DNA of 19,877 nucleotides, from NCBI RefSeq assembly GCF_040649515.1, contig NZ_JBEZFP010000162.1:1-19877 (forward strand), in the 5' to 3' direction. Source of the DNA: Yinghuangia elevatio (GTDB taxonomy: Bacteria; Actinomycetota; Actinomycetes; Streptomycetales; Streptomycetaceae). A program made the translations under genes and the position numbers. This document shows, in pieces, positions 13,442-19,877 of the stretch. Position 1 is the stretch's first letter. Each line of letters opens with the position of its first letter. Below the pieces are notes generated by a model. That model saw nothing but the letters and a program-made list of their open reading frames with translations. It did no database searches and was not told where the DNA came from.

Positions 13442-15019
13442 GTGACAGACCAGAACAGCCGTCGGCACGGCGACGGACCCCGCGGCCCGGGCGAGCTCCA
13501 CTACCAGCGTGAAGCGGACATCAAGGACAAGGGCCTCAGCCCCAACGCCATCGGCCTCGCCGGCAGCGTCGTCGTCGCGATCTCCACGGTGGCCCCGGTC
13601 TACACGCTCACGGGCGCTCTCGGGCCCACCGTGCGCGAGGTCGGCACACACCTGCCGGCGATCTTCCTCATCGGGTTCATCCCGATGCTGCTGGTGGCCT
13701 TCGCCTACCGCGAGCTCAGCAAGGTCGTGCCGGACGCGGGGACGTCGTTCACCTGGACCGTCAAGGCGTTCGGCCCACGCGTCGGCTGGATGTGCGGATG
13801 GGGCCTGGTGATGGCCACCATCATCGTGCTGTCCAACCTCGCGGGCATCGGCACGTCGTTCTTCTACCTGACCCTCGGCAAGCTGTTCGACAGCGACTGG
13901 GTTGCGGGCTGGGACGACAACAAGGCCATCCACATCCCGACCTGCATGCTCTTCATCGCCGTCGCCACCGCGATCAGCTACCGCGGCATGACGGTCACCA
14001 AGCGCGTGCAGTACATCCTGGTCGCGCTGCAGCTCGCGGTCCTCGCGCTCTTCATCGTCATGGCCATCACCAAGGCGCAGCAAGGCGACTTCGACACGTC
14101 GCTGTCGTTCTCCTTCGAGTGGCTCAACCCGTTCGGGATCGACAACTTCGCGGCGCTGACCGCGGGCCTGTCGCTGTCCATCTTCATGTACTGGGGCTGG
14201 GACACCGCGCTGACCATGAACGAGGAGACCGCGGGCGGCCCCAAGGTGCCCGGCCGGGCCGCGATGGTGACGCTCGTCGTGATCGTGTGCGCGTACCTGA
14301 TGACCGGCATCGCGACGCTCATGGTCGCGGGCGTCGGCGACACCGGGCTCGGCCTCAACACCGACGACGAGAACATCTTCGCGAAGCTCGCCGACCCGGT
14401 GCTGGGCTCCGGGCTCGGCATCCTGCTGTTCATCGCCGTGCTCGCCAGCTCGGTCGCGAGCCTCCAGACGACGTTCATCCCGGTGGCCCGCACCGCCCTG
14501 GCGATGGCGACGTACGAGGCCCTGCCGGCCGCCTTCGCGCGCGTGCACCCGCGCTTCAAGACCCCCGGCTTCGCGACCATCGCGGCGGGCATCGTCACCG
14601 GCGCGTTCTACACGGTCATGACGCTGGTCAGCACGTCGGTCCTGGAGGACACGATCGCCGCGCTGGGCCTCATGATCTGCTTCTACTACGCGCTGACCGC
14701 GTTCTCGTCGGTGCGTTACTTCCGCAAGGACCTGCGCCGGTCCGCGCGCGAGCTGTTCATCAAGGGGCTCATGCCGCTGGTAGGCGGCCTGATGCTGAGC
14801 GCCATCTTCGTCAAGACGCTGATCGACGCGTGGAGCCCCGACTACGGCAGCGGAAGCTCGGTGCTCGGCATCGGCAGCGTGTTCGTCATCGGCGTCGGCG
14901 TGCTGCTGCTCGGCGTGGTCTTCATGGAGGTCACCGCCCGGCGGTCGCCGCGGTTCTTCCGCGGCGAGGTGCTGCGGGTGGACACGCCCGTGCTGGTACC
15001 GGAGGACGAGACGGTCTGA
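13442..15019 (+). CDS. APC superfamily amino-acid permease
   Basis: 525 residues from GTG 13442. No Shine-Dalgarno is visible, and a -10-like hexamer lies just upstream, so the mRNA is probably leaderless. A hydrophilic N-terminal tail of about 35 residues leads into the APC core. The first helix region (LSPNAIGLAGSVVVAISTVAPVYTLTGALG) is the unwound substrate-site helix typical of the superfamily. SKVVPDAGTSFTWTVKAFGPRVGWMCGW is the conserved loop-helix, and MYWGWDTALTMNEETAGGPKVPGRAA the later conserved segment. About 12 membrane helices follow through to the C-terminus. Such proteins carry amino acids or polyamines across the cytoplasmic membrane by secondary transport. The substrate cannot be fixed by eye. 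A strong terminator lies 31 bases after the stop. Confidence 0.93.
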   Translation: MTDQNSRRHGDGPRGPGELHYQREADIKDKGLSPNAIGLAGSVVVAISTVAPVYTLTGALGPTVREVGTHLPAIFLIGFIPMLLVAFAYRELSKVVPDAGTSFTWTVKAFGPRVGWMCGWGLVMATIIVLSNLAGIGTSFFYLTLGKLFDSDWVAGWDDNKAIHIPTCMLFIAVATAISYRGMTVTKRVQYILVALQLAVLALFIVMAITKAQQGDFDTSLSFSFEWLNPFGIDNFAALTAGLSLSIFMYWGWDTALTMNEETAGGPKVPGRAAMVTLVVIVCAYLMTGIATLMVAGVGDTGLGLNTDDENIFAKLADPVLGSGLGILLFIAVLASSVASLQTTFIPVARTALAMATYEALPAAFARVHPRFKTPGFATIAAGIVTGAFYTVMTLVSTSVLEDTIAALGLMICFYYALTAFSSVRYFRKDLRRSARELFIKGLMPLVGGLMLSAIFVKTLIDAWSPDYGSGSSVLGIGSVFVIGVGVLLLGVVFMEVTARRSPRFFRGEVLRVDTPVLVPEDETV

Positions 15020-15050
15020 CGCGCGGCGCCGACGCGTCGCGCGCGGCAGC

Positions 15051-15094
15051 AGCCGTACGGGCCCGCCGCGGGGATGCGGCGGGCCCGTACGGCT
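15051..15094. terminator. Perfect 19-bp hairpin between convergent genes
   Basis: Arms 15051-15069 and 15076-15094 are perfectly complementary over 19 bases with a GGGGAT loop. The hairpin lies between the APC stop (15019) and the LURP-one-like stop (15144), facing both. It is the strongest stem in the window and is confidently a bidirectional terminator. Confidence 0.9.
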
Positions 15095-15143
15095 TCGGTC
15101 CGAGGACCGGTGGAGGCGGCTTCGCGCCCGGAGACGGCCGCGG

Positions 15144-15749
15144 TCAGCGGTTCTGGATGGCGTCCATCGCGACCGCGACGCACAGCCCGAGGCGGCGGTC
15201 CAGCGTCGGGTCGGTGAACGTCACGAAGTACTGGTCCCGCAGCTTCATCTGGCGCTCGATGTGCAGCATCGGGGTCTGCGTGTCGTCGCCCACGAAGTCG
15301 AAGTGGTACGTCGGGGCGGGCAGGAACGCGCCGACGTACGGGATGAAGCCCCACACGCGCCGCAGGATCGCACCGAAGAGGCTGCGCTCCTGGCCGGTCG
15401 AGCGCTCGGCGCCCGGCCGCTCCAGGTGCCACGTCGAGCGGATGAACGACTTCTTCACGTTCTTGGAGAACATGCCCAGCGGAGTACCGTCGACGGCGGT
15501 GACGTCGTGCTGCGCATGGATGTCGAGCATCTGGCGGGCCTTGAAGCGGGCGAGCTCGTACTGCTTCGAGTCGTCCGTGTAGAGGATGACCTCTTCCTTG
15601 AGCTTGCCGCGCTTCTGCTGGGCGTAGGCGACGACCTGGCCGTGCGTCCCGTCCGGGTTGACGAGGTGCACGACGTACTGGTTCACCATCAGGCGGAAGT
15701 TCTGTCTGATGATGAGCTGCGACTGCGCCTGAAGCAGGGCTATGTCCAT
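15144..15749 (-). CDS. LURP-one/scramblase-like (tubby C-terminal-like fold) protein
   Basis: 201 residues from ATG 15749, with AGGAGG 9 bases upstream; the in-frame extension to 15824 would overlap the divergent regulator gene and lacks support. The protein has no signal peptide. Alternating short strands (YVVHLVNPDG, QVVAYAQQKRGKLKEEVILYTDD) lead into ARFKARQMLDIHAQHDVTAVDGTPLGMFSKNVKKSFIRSTWHL. That is the pattern of the beta barrel in LURP-one-related and phospholipid-scramblase proteins. The C-terminus RDQYFVTFTDPTLDRRLGLCVAVAMDAI (171-198) fits the buried hydrophobic helix that plugs this barrel. Function of bacterial members is unknown; membrane lipid contact is a possibility only. Divergent from the XRE-cupin regulator with a 62-base gap that contains its own Shine-Dalgarno inside an inverted repeat. 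Confidence 0.55.
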   Translation of the reverse strand: MDIALLQAQSQLIIRQNFRLMVNQYVVHLVNPDGTHGQVVAYAQQKRGKLKEEVILYTDDSKQYELARFKARQMLDIHAQHDVTAVDGTPLGMFSKNVKKSFIRSTWHLERPGAERSTGQERSLFGAILRRVWGFIPYVGAFLPAPTYHFDFVGDDTQTPMLHIERQMKLRDQYFVTFTDPTLDRRLGLCVAVAMDAIQNR

Positions 15750-15755
15750 CGGGTT

Positions 15756-15780
15756 TTGCCTCCTGGGCAAGAAAATTGCC
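15756..15780. promoter_or_regulatory. Alternating TTGCC/GGCAA repeats in a divergent gap
   Basis: TTGCC (15756-15760), GGCAA (15766-15770) and TTGCC (15776-15780) are spaced by exactly 5 bases each, giving two overlapping dyads at 10-base intervals. The minus-strand Shine-Dalgarno of the LURP-one-like gene (AGGAGG) overlaps the first dyad. The neighbouring XRE-cupin regulator is the natural candidate to bind. Confidence 0.5.
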
Positions 15781-15811
15781 AGCGTGGTAGACACGTGGTT
15801 AGCGTGATGGT

Positions 15812-16444
15812 ATGCCCGGAACAACGTCCGTGTCGCAGCCCCCGGCCGAACCGGTCTCCGAGACCGCGGCGCCGGGCCTCGGCGAACGTCTGAAGCAGGC
15901 CCGGCTCGGCCACGGGCTGACGCTCGAGGATGCCGCCGGAGTCAGCGGCCTGTCGATCGCTTATCTCTCCCGCCTCGAGAACGAGCGGCGCCAGCCGTCG
16001 CTGCCCGCCCTCCTCACCCTTGCGCGGGTGTACGCCACGACCGTGTCGATCCTGCTCGGCGAACGCGCCGGCGGCGAGGAGACGGTCATCCGTGCGAAGA
16101 ACGCGGAGCCGTTCCGCGCGCACGGCTGGACGTACTGGCGGGCCGGCAGCCCGCGGCGCGGCATGCAGGCGCTGCGGGTACGCGTGCCCCCGGGCCGCGC
16201 GACCGGCCCGGCCCGCGTGCACCCGGGGGAGGAGTGGCTGCACGTGCTCAAGGGCCAGCTCCGGCTGACCCTCGACGGCACGACGCACCTGCTCGCGCCC
16301 GGCGACGTCGCGCACTTCGACTCCGCGATGCCGCATGTCATGGAGTCCGCCGACGACCACGTGCCGGTCGAGTTCCTCATGGTCCACGCGGCGCCCGCGA
16401 TGGTCGCCTTCACCGCGTGCGTGCCGTCGGCACCACCCCACTGA
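15812..16444 (+). CDS. XRE family regulator with C-terminal cupin domain
   Basis: 210 residues. The helix-turn-helix spans about 23-83 (LGERLKQARLGHGLTLEDAAGVSGLSIAYLSRLENERRQPSLPALLTLARVY), a canonical XRE domain. A cupin-type sensor at about 118-195 follows, with RVHPGEEWLHVLKGQLRLTLDG and APGDVAHFDSAMPHVMESA, including the His/Glu positions of cupin motif 1 and the P-G-D plus PH of motif 2. This architecture is shared by PuuR- and MmfR-like XRE-cupin repressors that sense small metabolites. No strong Shine-Dalgarno precedes ATG 15812. Likely targets are itself, the 40-residue membrane protein 33 bases downstream, and the divergent gene. Confidence 0.93.
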   Translation: MPGTTSVSQPPAEPVSETAAPGLGERLKQARLGHGLTLEDAAGVSGLSIAYLSRLENERRQPSLPALLTLARVYATTVSILLGERAGGEETVIRAKNAEPFRAHGWTYWRAGSPRRGMQALRVRVPPGRATGPARVHPGEEWLHVLKGQLRLTLDGTTHLLAPGDVAHFDSAMPHVMESADDHVPVEFLMVHAAPAMVAFTACVPSAPPH

Positions 16445-16477
16445 CCGACACGTGCCGCCGCAGGAAAGGACGCCCCC

Positions 16478-16600
16478 ATGGCCAACTCCGAGTCCGAGAA
16501 GAGCCGCGAGAACGGCATGTGGATCCGACTGTCGGTCTACGTGCTCGGCTTCGCGGTGATCTTCGGCACGCTCATGATCGTGGCCGCCGCCAACCGCTGA
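16478..16600 (+). CDS. Small single-pass membrane protein (DUF6126-like), 40 aa
   Basis: ATG 16478 follows AGGAAAGGA (16462-16470) with a 7-base spacer, an excellent ribosome-binding site for so short a frame. The product has a charged N-terminus (ANSESEKSRENG), then MWIRLSVYVLGFAVIFGTLMIVAAA as one membrane helix, and a short NR tail. It lies 33 bases after the XRE-cupin stop. Tiny proteins with a W-x-R-L-x-x-Y-V helix often follow XRE-cupin regulators in Streptomyces and are annotated DUF6126, to which this one looks similar. It is too short for standard gene tables. Possible roles are a membrane partner of the regulator or of the divergent LURP-one-like protein; none is established. Confidence 0.72.
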   Translation: MANSESEKSRENGMWIRLSVYVLGFAVIFGTLMIVAAANR

Positions 16601-16612
16601 GGCCGGCACGGC

Positions 16613-16668
16613 ACTGATCGCCGGGTCCCGTACCGATCGCCGGGTCCTGTACCGATTGCCGGGGCCGC
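16613..16668. repeat. Three-unit tandem repeat, 19-base period
   Basis: Units 16613-16631, 16632-16650 and 16651-16668 share the pattern AC(C/T)GAT(C/T)GCCGGG(T/G)CC. The first two differ at two positions and the third is more diverged and one base shorter; a degraded fourth start (ACCGAG) follows. It lies in the gap between the small membrane protein and the nucleotidyltransferase gene. No coding role is visible. Confidence 0.75.
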
Positions 16669-16737
16669 ACCGAGTCGACGCGAGGCCGCACCGCGCGCAC
16701 CGCGCAAAACCCGTACGCCGCCGCGCGTACCGTGCCC

Positions 16738-16743
16738 GATACT
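16738..16743 (+). promoter_or_regulatory. -10-like hexamer for the nucleotidyltransferase gene
   Basis: GATACT matches TATACT at five of six bases and lies 7 bases before ATG 16751, so the transcript would begin at or next to the start codon. No Shine-Dalgarno is present, which agrees with a leaderless mRNA. Confidence 0.35.
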
Positions 16744-16750
16744 CGTGCGC

Positions 16751-17443
16751 ATGACCGGGGAACTGCTGGTGGGCGTGGTGGGGTCGACGGCATACGGCCT
16801 GGCGACCGAGGGCTCCGACGAGGACCGGCTCGGCGTCTACATCGCCGCGCCCGCGGAGGTGTTCGGGCTGAGCGGGCCGAGCGTGCTGACCGGTTCCCGC
16901 GTCACCACGCACCCGGACGTCACCATGCACGAGCTGTACAAGTTCGCCACGCTCGCGCTCAAGGGCAACCCGACGGTGAGCGAACTGCTGTGGCTGGACT
17001 CCTATGTCGTCGCCACGGATGCCGGCCGCGAGCTGATCGCGATCCGCGAGGCGTTCCTGTCGACACCGTGCGTGCGCGGCGCGTACGGCGGCTACGCGCT
17101 CCAGCAGTCCCGCAAGCTCCTGTCGCGCCACGAGGCCGGCAAGGAGGGCTTCTCGGCGGACACCGCGCGCCGCACGGCCAAGCACGGGCGGCATTGCATG
17201 CGGCTGCTGCGCCAGGCGCACGGGCTGCTCACGACCGGCCGCCTGACCATCGACATGTCGGCGCGGCGCGACGAACTCTTCGCCGCCGGCGAACTCGCGG
17301 CCCGTGACCCCGAGGCGTTCTCGGCGCTGTTCGACAAGGAGATCGCGGCGCTCGACGCGGTCGATTCGGTACTGCCCGAGCGGCCCGACAGCGGGCGGGT
17401 CGAGGCGCTCCTTGTGGAGCTGCGCACGGCGGCCCTCCGGTAG
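16751..17443 (+). CDS. RlaP-type (PF10127-like) DNA polymerase beta-family nucleotidyltransferase
   Basis: 230 residues from ATG 16751; GTG 16745 would add two residues and neither start has a Shine-Dalgarno. The catalytic signature GSTAYGLATEGSDEDRLGVYIAAP (11-34) carries the G-S and paired acidic residues of the polymerase-beta nucleotidyltransferase fold, and the S-D-x-D-x-x-G-V form is that of RlaP/predicted nucleotidyltransferases. Later segments NPTVSELLW, GGYALQQSRK and KHGRHCMRLLRQAHGLL are the helical part conserved in the same family. RlaP-type enzymes are linked by genome context to RNA repair, where they may modify RNA ends; no ligase, kinase or RtcB gene is in this window. Isolated here, just upstream of the MoxR-VWA pair. 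Confidence 0.82.
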   Translation: MTGELLVGVVGSTAYGLATEGSDEDRLGVYIAAPAEVFGLSGPSVLTGSRVTTHPDVTMHELYKFATLALKGNPTVSELLWLDSYVVATDAGRELIAIREAFLSTPCVRGAYGGYALQQSRKLLSRHEAGKEGFSADTARRTAKHGRHCMRLLRQAHGLLTTGRLTIDMSARRDELFAAGELAARDPEAFSALFDKEIAALDAVDSVLPERPDSGRVEALLVELRTAALR

Positions 17444-17458
17444 CCGCGGCCCGGGCAG

Positions 17459-17486
17459 TATCATTTGACCAAGTCAAGTGCACTTG
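17459..17486 (+). promoter_or_regulatory. Overlapping dyads and -10 in front of the MoxR gene
   Basis: A -10-like TATCAT (17459-17464) is followed directly by TTGAC-CAA-GTCAA (17465-17477). Overlapping its end is the perfect 12-base palindrome CAAGTGCACTTG (17475-17486). A repressor bound at either would sit on the transcription start. No clear -35 is visible. MarR- and TetR-type operators look like this, but the regulator is not local. Confidence 0.5.
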
Positions 17487-17517
17487 CCGGGTGAAACCGC
17501 AGGCCGAGGGAGCCGCC

Positions 17518-18396
17518 GTGACGTCCTTGTTCGCCTCTCCGGAGGATGTGCGGAGCCGCCTGGCCGAGGGCGAGTACCTGGCCGACGGGCACATCGCCAC
17601 CACCGTCTTCCTGGCCGACGCCCTCGGCAAGCCGTTGCTGGTCGAGGGCCCGGCGGGGGTGGGCAAGACCGAGCTGGCCAAGGCCGTCGCGGCGGCGACC
17701 GGCGCCGACCTGGTACGCCTCCAGTGCTACGAAGGGCTCGACGAGGGCCGCGCGCTCTACGAGTGGAACTACCGCAAGCAGCTGCTGCGCATCCAGGCCA
17801 CCCCTGAGGGCCAGGACTGGTCCGACACGCACGACGACATCTTCTCCGACGAGTTCCTGCTCGCCCGGCCGCTGCTGACCGCGATCCGCCGCACCGAGCC
17901 GACCGTCCTGCTGATCGACGAGACGGACAAGACCGACGTCGAGGTCGAGGGCCTGCTCCTCGAGGTGCTCTCCGACTACCAGGTCACGATCCCCGAGCTG
18001 GGCACGGTGAGCGCGATCCGCCGGCCCTTCGTGGTGCTGACCTCCAACGCCACCCGCGAGCTGTCCGAGGCGCTCAAGCGCCGCTGCCTGTACCTCTACC
18101 TCGACTACCCGACCCCGGAGCGCGAGCGCGAAATCGTGCTCGCCCAGGTCCCGGGCATCACCGAGGCGCTGGCCGAGCAGCTGGTGCGCACCGTGGCGAC
18201 GCTGCGTGCGCTCGACCTCAAGAAATCGCCGTCGATCGCCGAGACGCTCGACTGGGCCCGGACCCTGCTCGCGCTCCAGGCCGACACGCTCGACGAGGAC
18301 GCCATCGCGCGTACCCTCGGCGTGGTCCTCAAGCACGTGTCGGACCAGAACCGCGCGGCCAAGGAGCTGGGCCTTCCCATCGCCGGGCTGGGCTAG
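17518..18396 (+). CDS. MoxR family AAA+ ATPase
   Basis: 292 residues from GTG 17518; the Shine-Dalgarno GAGGGAG (17506-17512) with a 5-base spacer decides this over GTG 17491. Walker A GPAGVGKT (44-51), Walker B LLIDETD (131-137), sensor-1 LTSN (174-177), and RELSEALKRRCLYLYLDYP (180-198) with arginine finger candidates are all intact and in MoxR order. YEGLDEGRALYEWNYRKQLL is the conserved loop of the CoxD/MoxR subgroup. These ATPases act as chaperones that activate or insert metal cofactors into partner enzymes, together with a VWA protein. The stop is four bases before the VWA start, so the two are co-translated. The client enzyme is not in the window. Confidence 0.94.
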   Translation: MTSLFASPEDVRSRLAEGEYLADGHIATTVFLADALGKPLLVEGPAGVGKTELAKAVAAATGADLVRLQCYEGLDEGRALYEWNYRKQLLRIQATPEGQDWSDTHDDIFSDEFLLARPLLTAIRRTEPTVLLIDETDKTDVEVEGLLLEVLSDYQVTIPELGTVSAIRRPFVVLTSNATRELSEALKRRCLYLYLDYPTPEREREIVLAQVPGITEALAEQLVRTVATLRALDLKKSPSIAETLDWARTLLALQADTLDEDAIARTLGVVLKHVSDQNRAAKELGLPIAGLG

Positions 18397-18400
18397 CGGC

Positions 18401-19786
18401 ATGGCGCTCCTGGAACGGCACGTGGGCTTCCTGGACGCCCTGCGCGGCGCCGGGCTCCCCGTCTCGCTGGCCGAAGGCCTGGACGCCGCACGGGCGTTGA
18501 CGGTGTTGGACCTGGTCGACCGGCAGGCGATGCGGGCCGCGTACGCCGCGACCCTCGTCAAACGGCCCACCCACCGGGCCACCTTCGACACGCTCTTCGA
18601 CCTGTGGTTCCCGGCCGCGATCGGGGACGGCGCGGCGGGGCCGCCGCCCGAGCGGCCCGAGCGCCCGCGCGGCGGACCGCGTCCGCCCGACCCGGTGGCC
18701 GACGAGATGCGCGAGCGGTTGTTCGACCTGCTGCTGGACGGCGACGAGGCCGGGATGCGGCAACTGGTGCGGGAGGCGGTGGCGGCGTACGGGAGGTCGC
18801 CGGCGGGGGCGCCGCGGCAGACCTGGTCGGCGTACACCGTCGGTGCTGCCCTCGACCCGCGCACCCTCATGGCCGGGCTGCTGCGCGCGGTGCTGGCCGG
18901 CCAGGAGCGCGGCGGGCTGGCCGAGCGCACCGCGCGGCGCACCCTGGAGGACCGCCTCACGGCCCTCCAGGACATGATCACCGCGGAGGTCCGGCGGCGG
19001 CTGGCCGAGGACACCTCCGTCGAGCGCGTCGCCAAGGTCGCGGTGCGGCCGCCTCTGGAGAACATCGACATCCTGCGTGCGACGCGCGCGGACCTGGCCG
19101 AACTGCGGCGCGCCGTCCATCCGTTGGCGCGGCGGCTGGCCACCAGGCTGGCGGTCAAGCACAAGGCGGGGCGGCGCGGGCGGCTGGACTTCCGGCGGAC
19201 CGTGCGGGCGTCGCTGTCGACGGGCGGCGTGCCGGTGCGTACGTACCACCGCCCGCGGCGGCCGCACAAACCCGAGCTGGTGGTGCTGTGCGACGTGAGC
19301 GACTCCGTGTCGTCCTTCGCGCACTTCACGCTGCTGCTGGCGTACGCCCTGCGCGAGCAGTTCAGCAAGGTCCGGGTCTTCGCCTTCATCGACAACCTCG
19401 ACGAGGTCACCGGCTACTTCGCGCCGGGCGTGGACGTCGCCGACGCGATGAAGCGCATGACCTCCGAGGCGGACCTCGTGTGGGTGAGCGGGCGCACCAA
19501 CTACGGCCGCGCGTTCGAACTGTTCGCCGAGCGCTACCCGGACGTGGTCGGCTCCAAGACCGCGCTGCTCATCCTCGGCGACGCGCGCTCCAACTACGGC
19601 CAACTGGCCCTGCCGGCCCTGGCCAAGCTGGCCGACACCGCCCGGCGCGCGCACTGGCTGAACCCGGAGCCGCGCCGTGACTGGGACACCGGCGACTCGG
19701 CGTCCTCGACGTACGACCGGATCGTGCCGATGGTCGAATGCCGCAACCTCGCCCAACTAGCGGCCTTCATCGAGGACTTGGCCTAG
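18401..19786 (+). CDS. VWA domain-containing protein, CoxE-like partner of MoxR
   Basis: 461 residues from ATG 18401, four bases after the MoxR stop; no strong Shine-Dalgarno, consistent with coupling. The N-terminal 230 residues are helical and rich in Arg/Ala (LDALRGAGLPVSLAEGLDAARAL, MRAAYAATLVKRPTHRATFDTLFDLWF), as in CoxE-like proteins. The C-terminal von Willebrand A domain (about 290-450) has an intact MIDAS: DVSDS (298-302, D-x-S-x-S), Thr366 (GRTNYGRAF) and Asp394 (GDARSNYG), so it can bind a divalent metal. A low-complexity PPPERPERPRGG linker lies at 81-92. Cytosolic; no signal peptide or membrane helix. Works with the MoxR ATPase in a metal-dependent chaperone or activation step whose substrate is unknown. 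Confidence 0.93.
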   Translation: MALLERHVGFLDALRGAGLPVSLAEGLDAARALTVLDLVDRQAMRAAYAATLVKRPTHRATFDTLFDLWFPAAIGDGAAGPPPERPERPRGGPRPPDPVADEMRERLFDLLLDGDEAGMRQLVREAVAAYGRSPAGAPRQTWSAYTVGAALDPRTLMAGLLRAVLAGQERGGLAERTARRTLEDRLTALQDMITAEVRRRLAEDTSVERVAKVAVRPPLENIDILRATRADLAELRRAVHPLARRLATRLAVKHKAGRRGRLDFRRTVRASLSTGGVPVRTYHRPRRPHKPELVVLCDVSDSVSSFAHFTLLLAYALREQFSKVRVFAFIDNLDEVTGYFAPGVDVADAMKRMTSEADLVWVSGRTNYGRAFELFAERYPDVVGSKTALLILGDARSNYGQLALPALAKLADTARRAHWLNPEPRRDWDTGDSASSTYDRIVPMVECRNLAQLAAFIEDLA

Positions 19787-19877
19787 GTCGTGTCTTCAAA
19801 TTCTCGCCGGGCCCGCGAACCGTGGCACGCACGCTCGCCGCGTTGCGGACCTTGCCCGGCCAAACCCAGGCCGAGCT
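19787..19877. other. Right-edge non-coding stretch, possible insertion sequence end
   Basis: No gene is visible in the last 91 bases. The stretch starts directly after the VWA stop with GTCGTGTCTTCAAATT, which is more AT-rich than its surroundings and resembles the outer end of some Streptomyces insertion sequences. No transposase reading frame or second end can be seen, so this is only a suggestion. Confidence 0.25.

Noticed and set aside
17461..19410. 649-codon minus-strand frame opposite the MoxR-VWA pair
   Set aside because: Typical GC-rich antisense shadow: low-complexity Ser/Arg and Gly/Asp repeats, no domain, no ribosome-binding site, opposite two unmistakable genes.

Overview
The window is high-GC DNA (strong G/C preference at third codon positions, GTG starts, several apparently leaderless genes). 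It comes from an actinobacterium, most plausibly Streptomyces or a close relative. The support is a protein O-mannosyltransferase tail, a DUF2510 protein, a SpoIIE-type PP2C phosphatase, an XRE-cupin regulator followed by a tiny membrane protein, and an HmuTUV haem importer under iron-box-like sites. I saw no rRNA, tRNA, CRISPR array, phage module or complete insertion sequence. Twenty coding regions are supported: 19 complete and one partial at the left edge.

Layout. 1-140: 3' end of a protein mannosyltransferase gene. 271-756: a VOC/glyoxalase-fold protein. 785-2580 (minus): two envelope-type genes, a secreted peptidoglycan-binding-like protein and a DUF2510-TM-LamG protein. 2691-5358: an IclR regulator divergent from a luciferase-like flavin monooxygenase, followed by a small SRPBCC protein. 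5531-7251: an M50-type membrane peptidase divergent from a DUF7064/7065-like protein. 7336-10851: the haem uptake operon hmuT-hmuU-hmuV, preceded by two iron-box-like elements; its permease carries an unusual low-complexity N-terminal extension of about 155 residues. 10958-12106: a membrane-anchored PP2C/SpoIIE phosphatase. 12156-13082 (minus): an HSL-type alpha/beta hydrolase. 13442-15019: an APC-superfamily amino-acid transporter that looks leaderless. 15144-16600: a LURP-one/scramblase-like protein divergent from an XRE-cupin regulator and a 40-residue single-pass membrane protein. 16751-17443: an RlaP-type nucleotidyltransferase. 17518-19786: a MoxR AAA+ ATPase and VWA (CoxE-like) pair. 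The last 91 bases hold no recognisable gene.

How the parts work together. The clearest functional unit is haem acquisition: lipoprotein HmuT binds haem, HmuU is the membrane channel and HmuV the ATPase. The iron-box-like dyads at the promoter suggest repression by a DtxR/IdeR-type regulator when iron is plentiful. The MoxR-VWA pair is a standard AAA+/metal-binding partner set whose target is not visible here. Three convergent gene pairs are separated by strong, near-perfect hairpins, as expected of bidirectional terminators. Most divergent pairs have short palindromes in the shared promoter region, and these are candidate operators. No single locus looks like a complete unknown defence or biosynthetic system. 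The oddest features are the HmuU extension, the XRE-cupin/40-aa/LURP-one module, the overlapping dyads before the MoxR gene, and a Lys/Arg/Ala-rich out-of-frame tail after the SRPBCC gene. All names rest on motif recognition by eye, not database searches.
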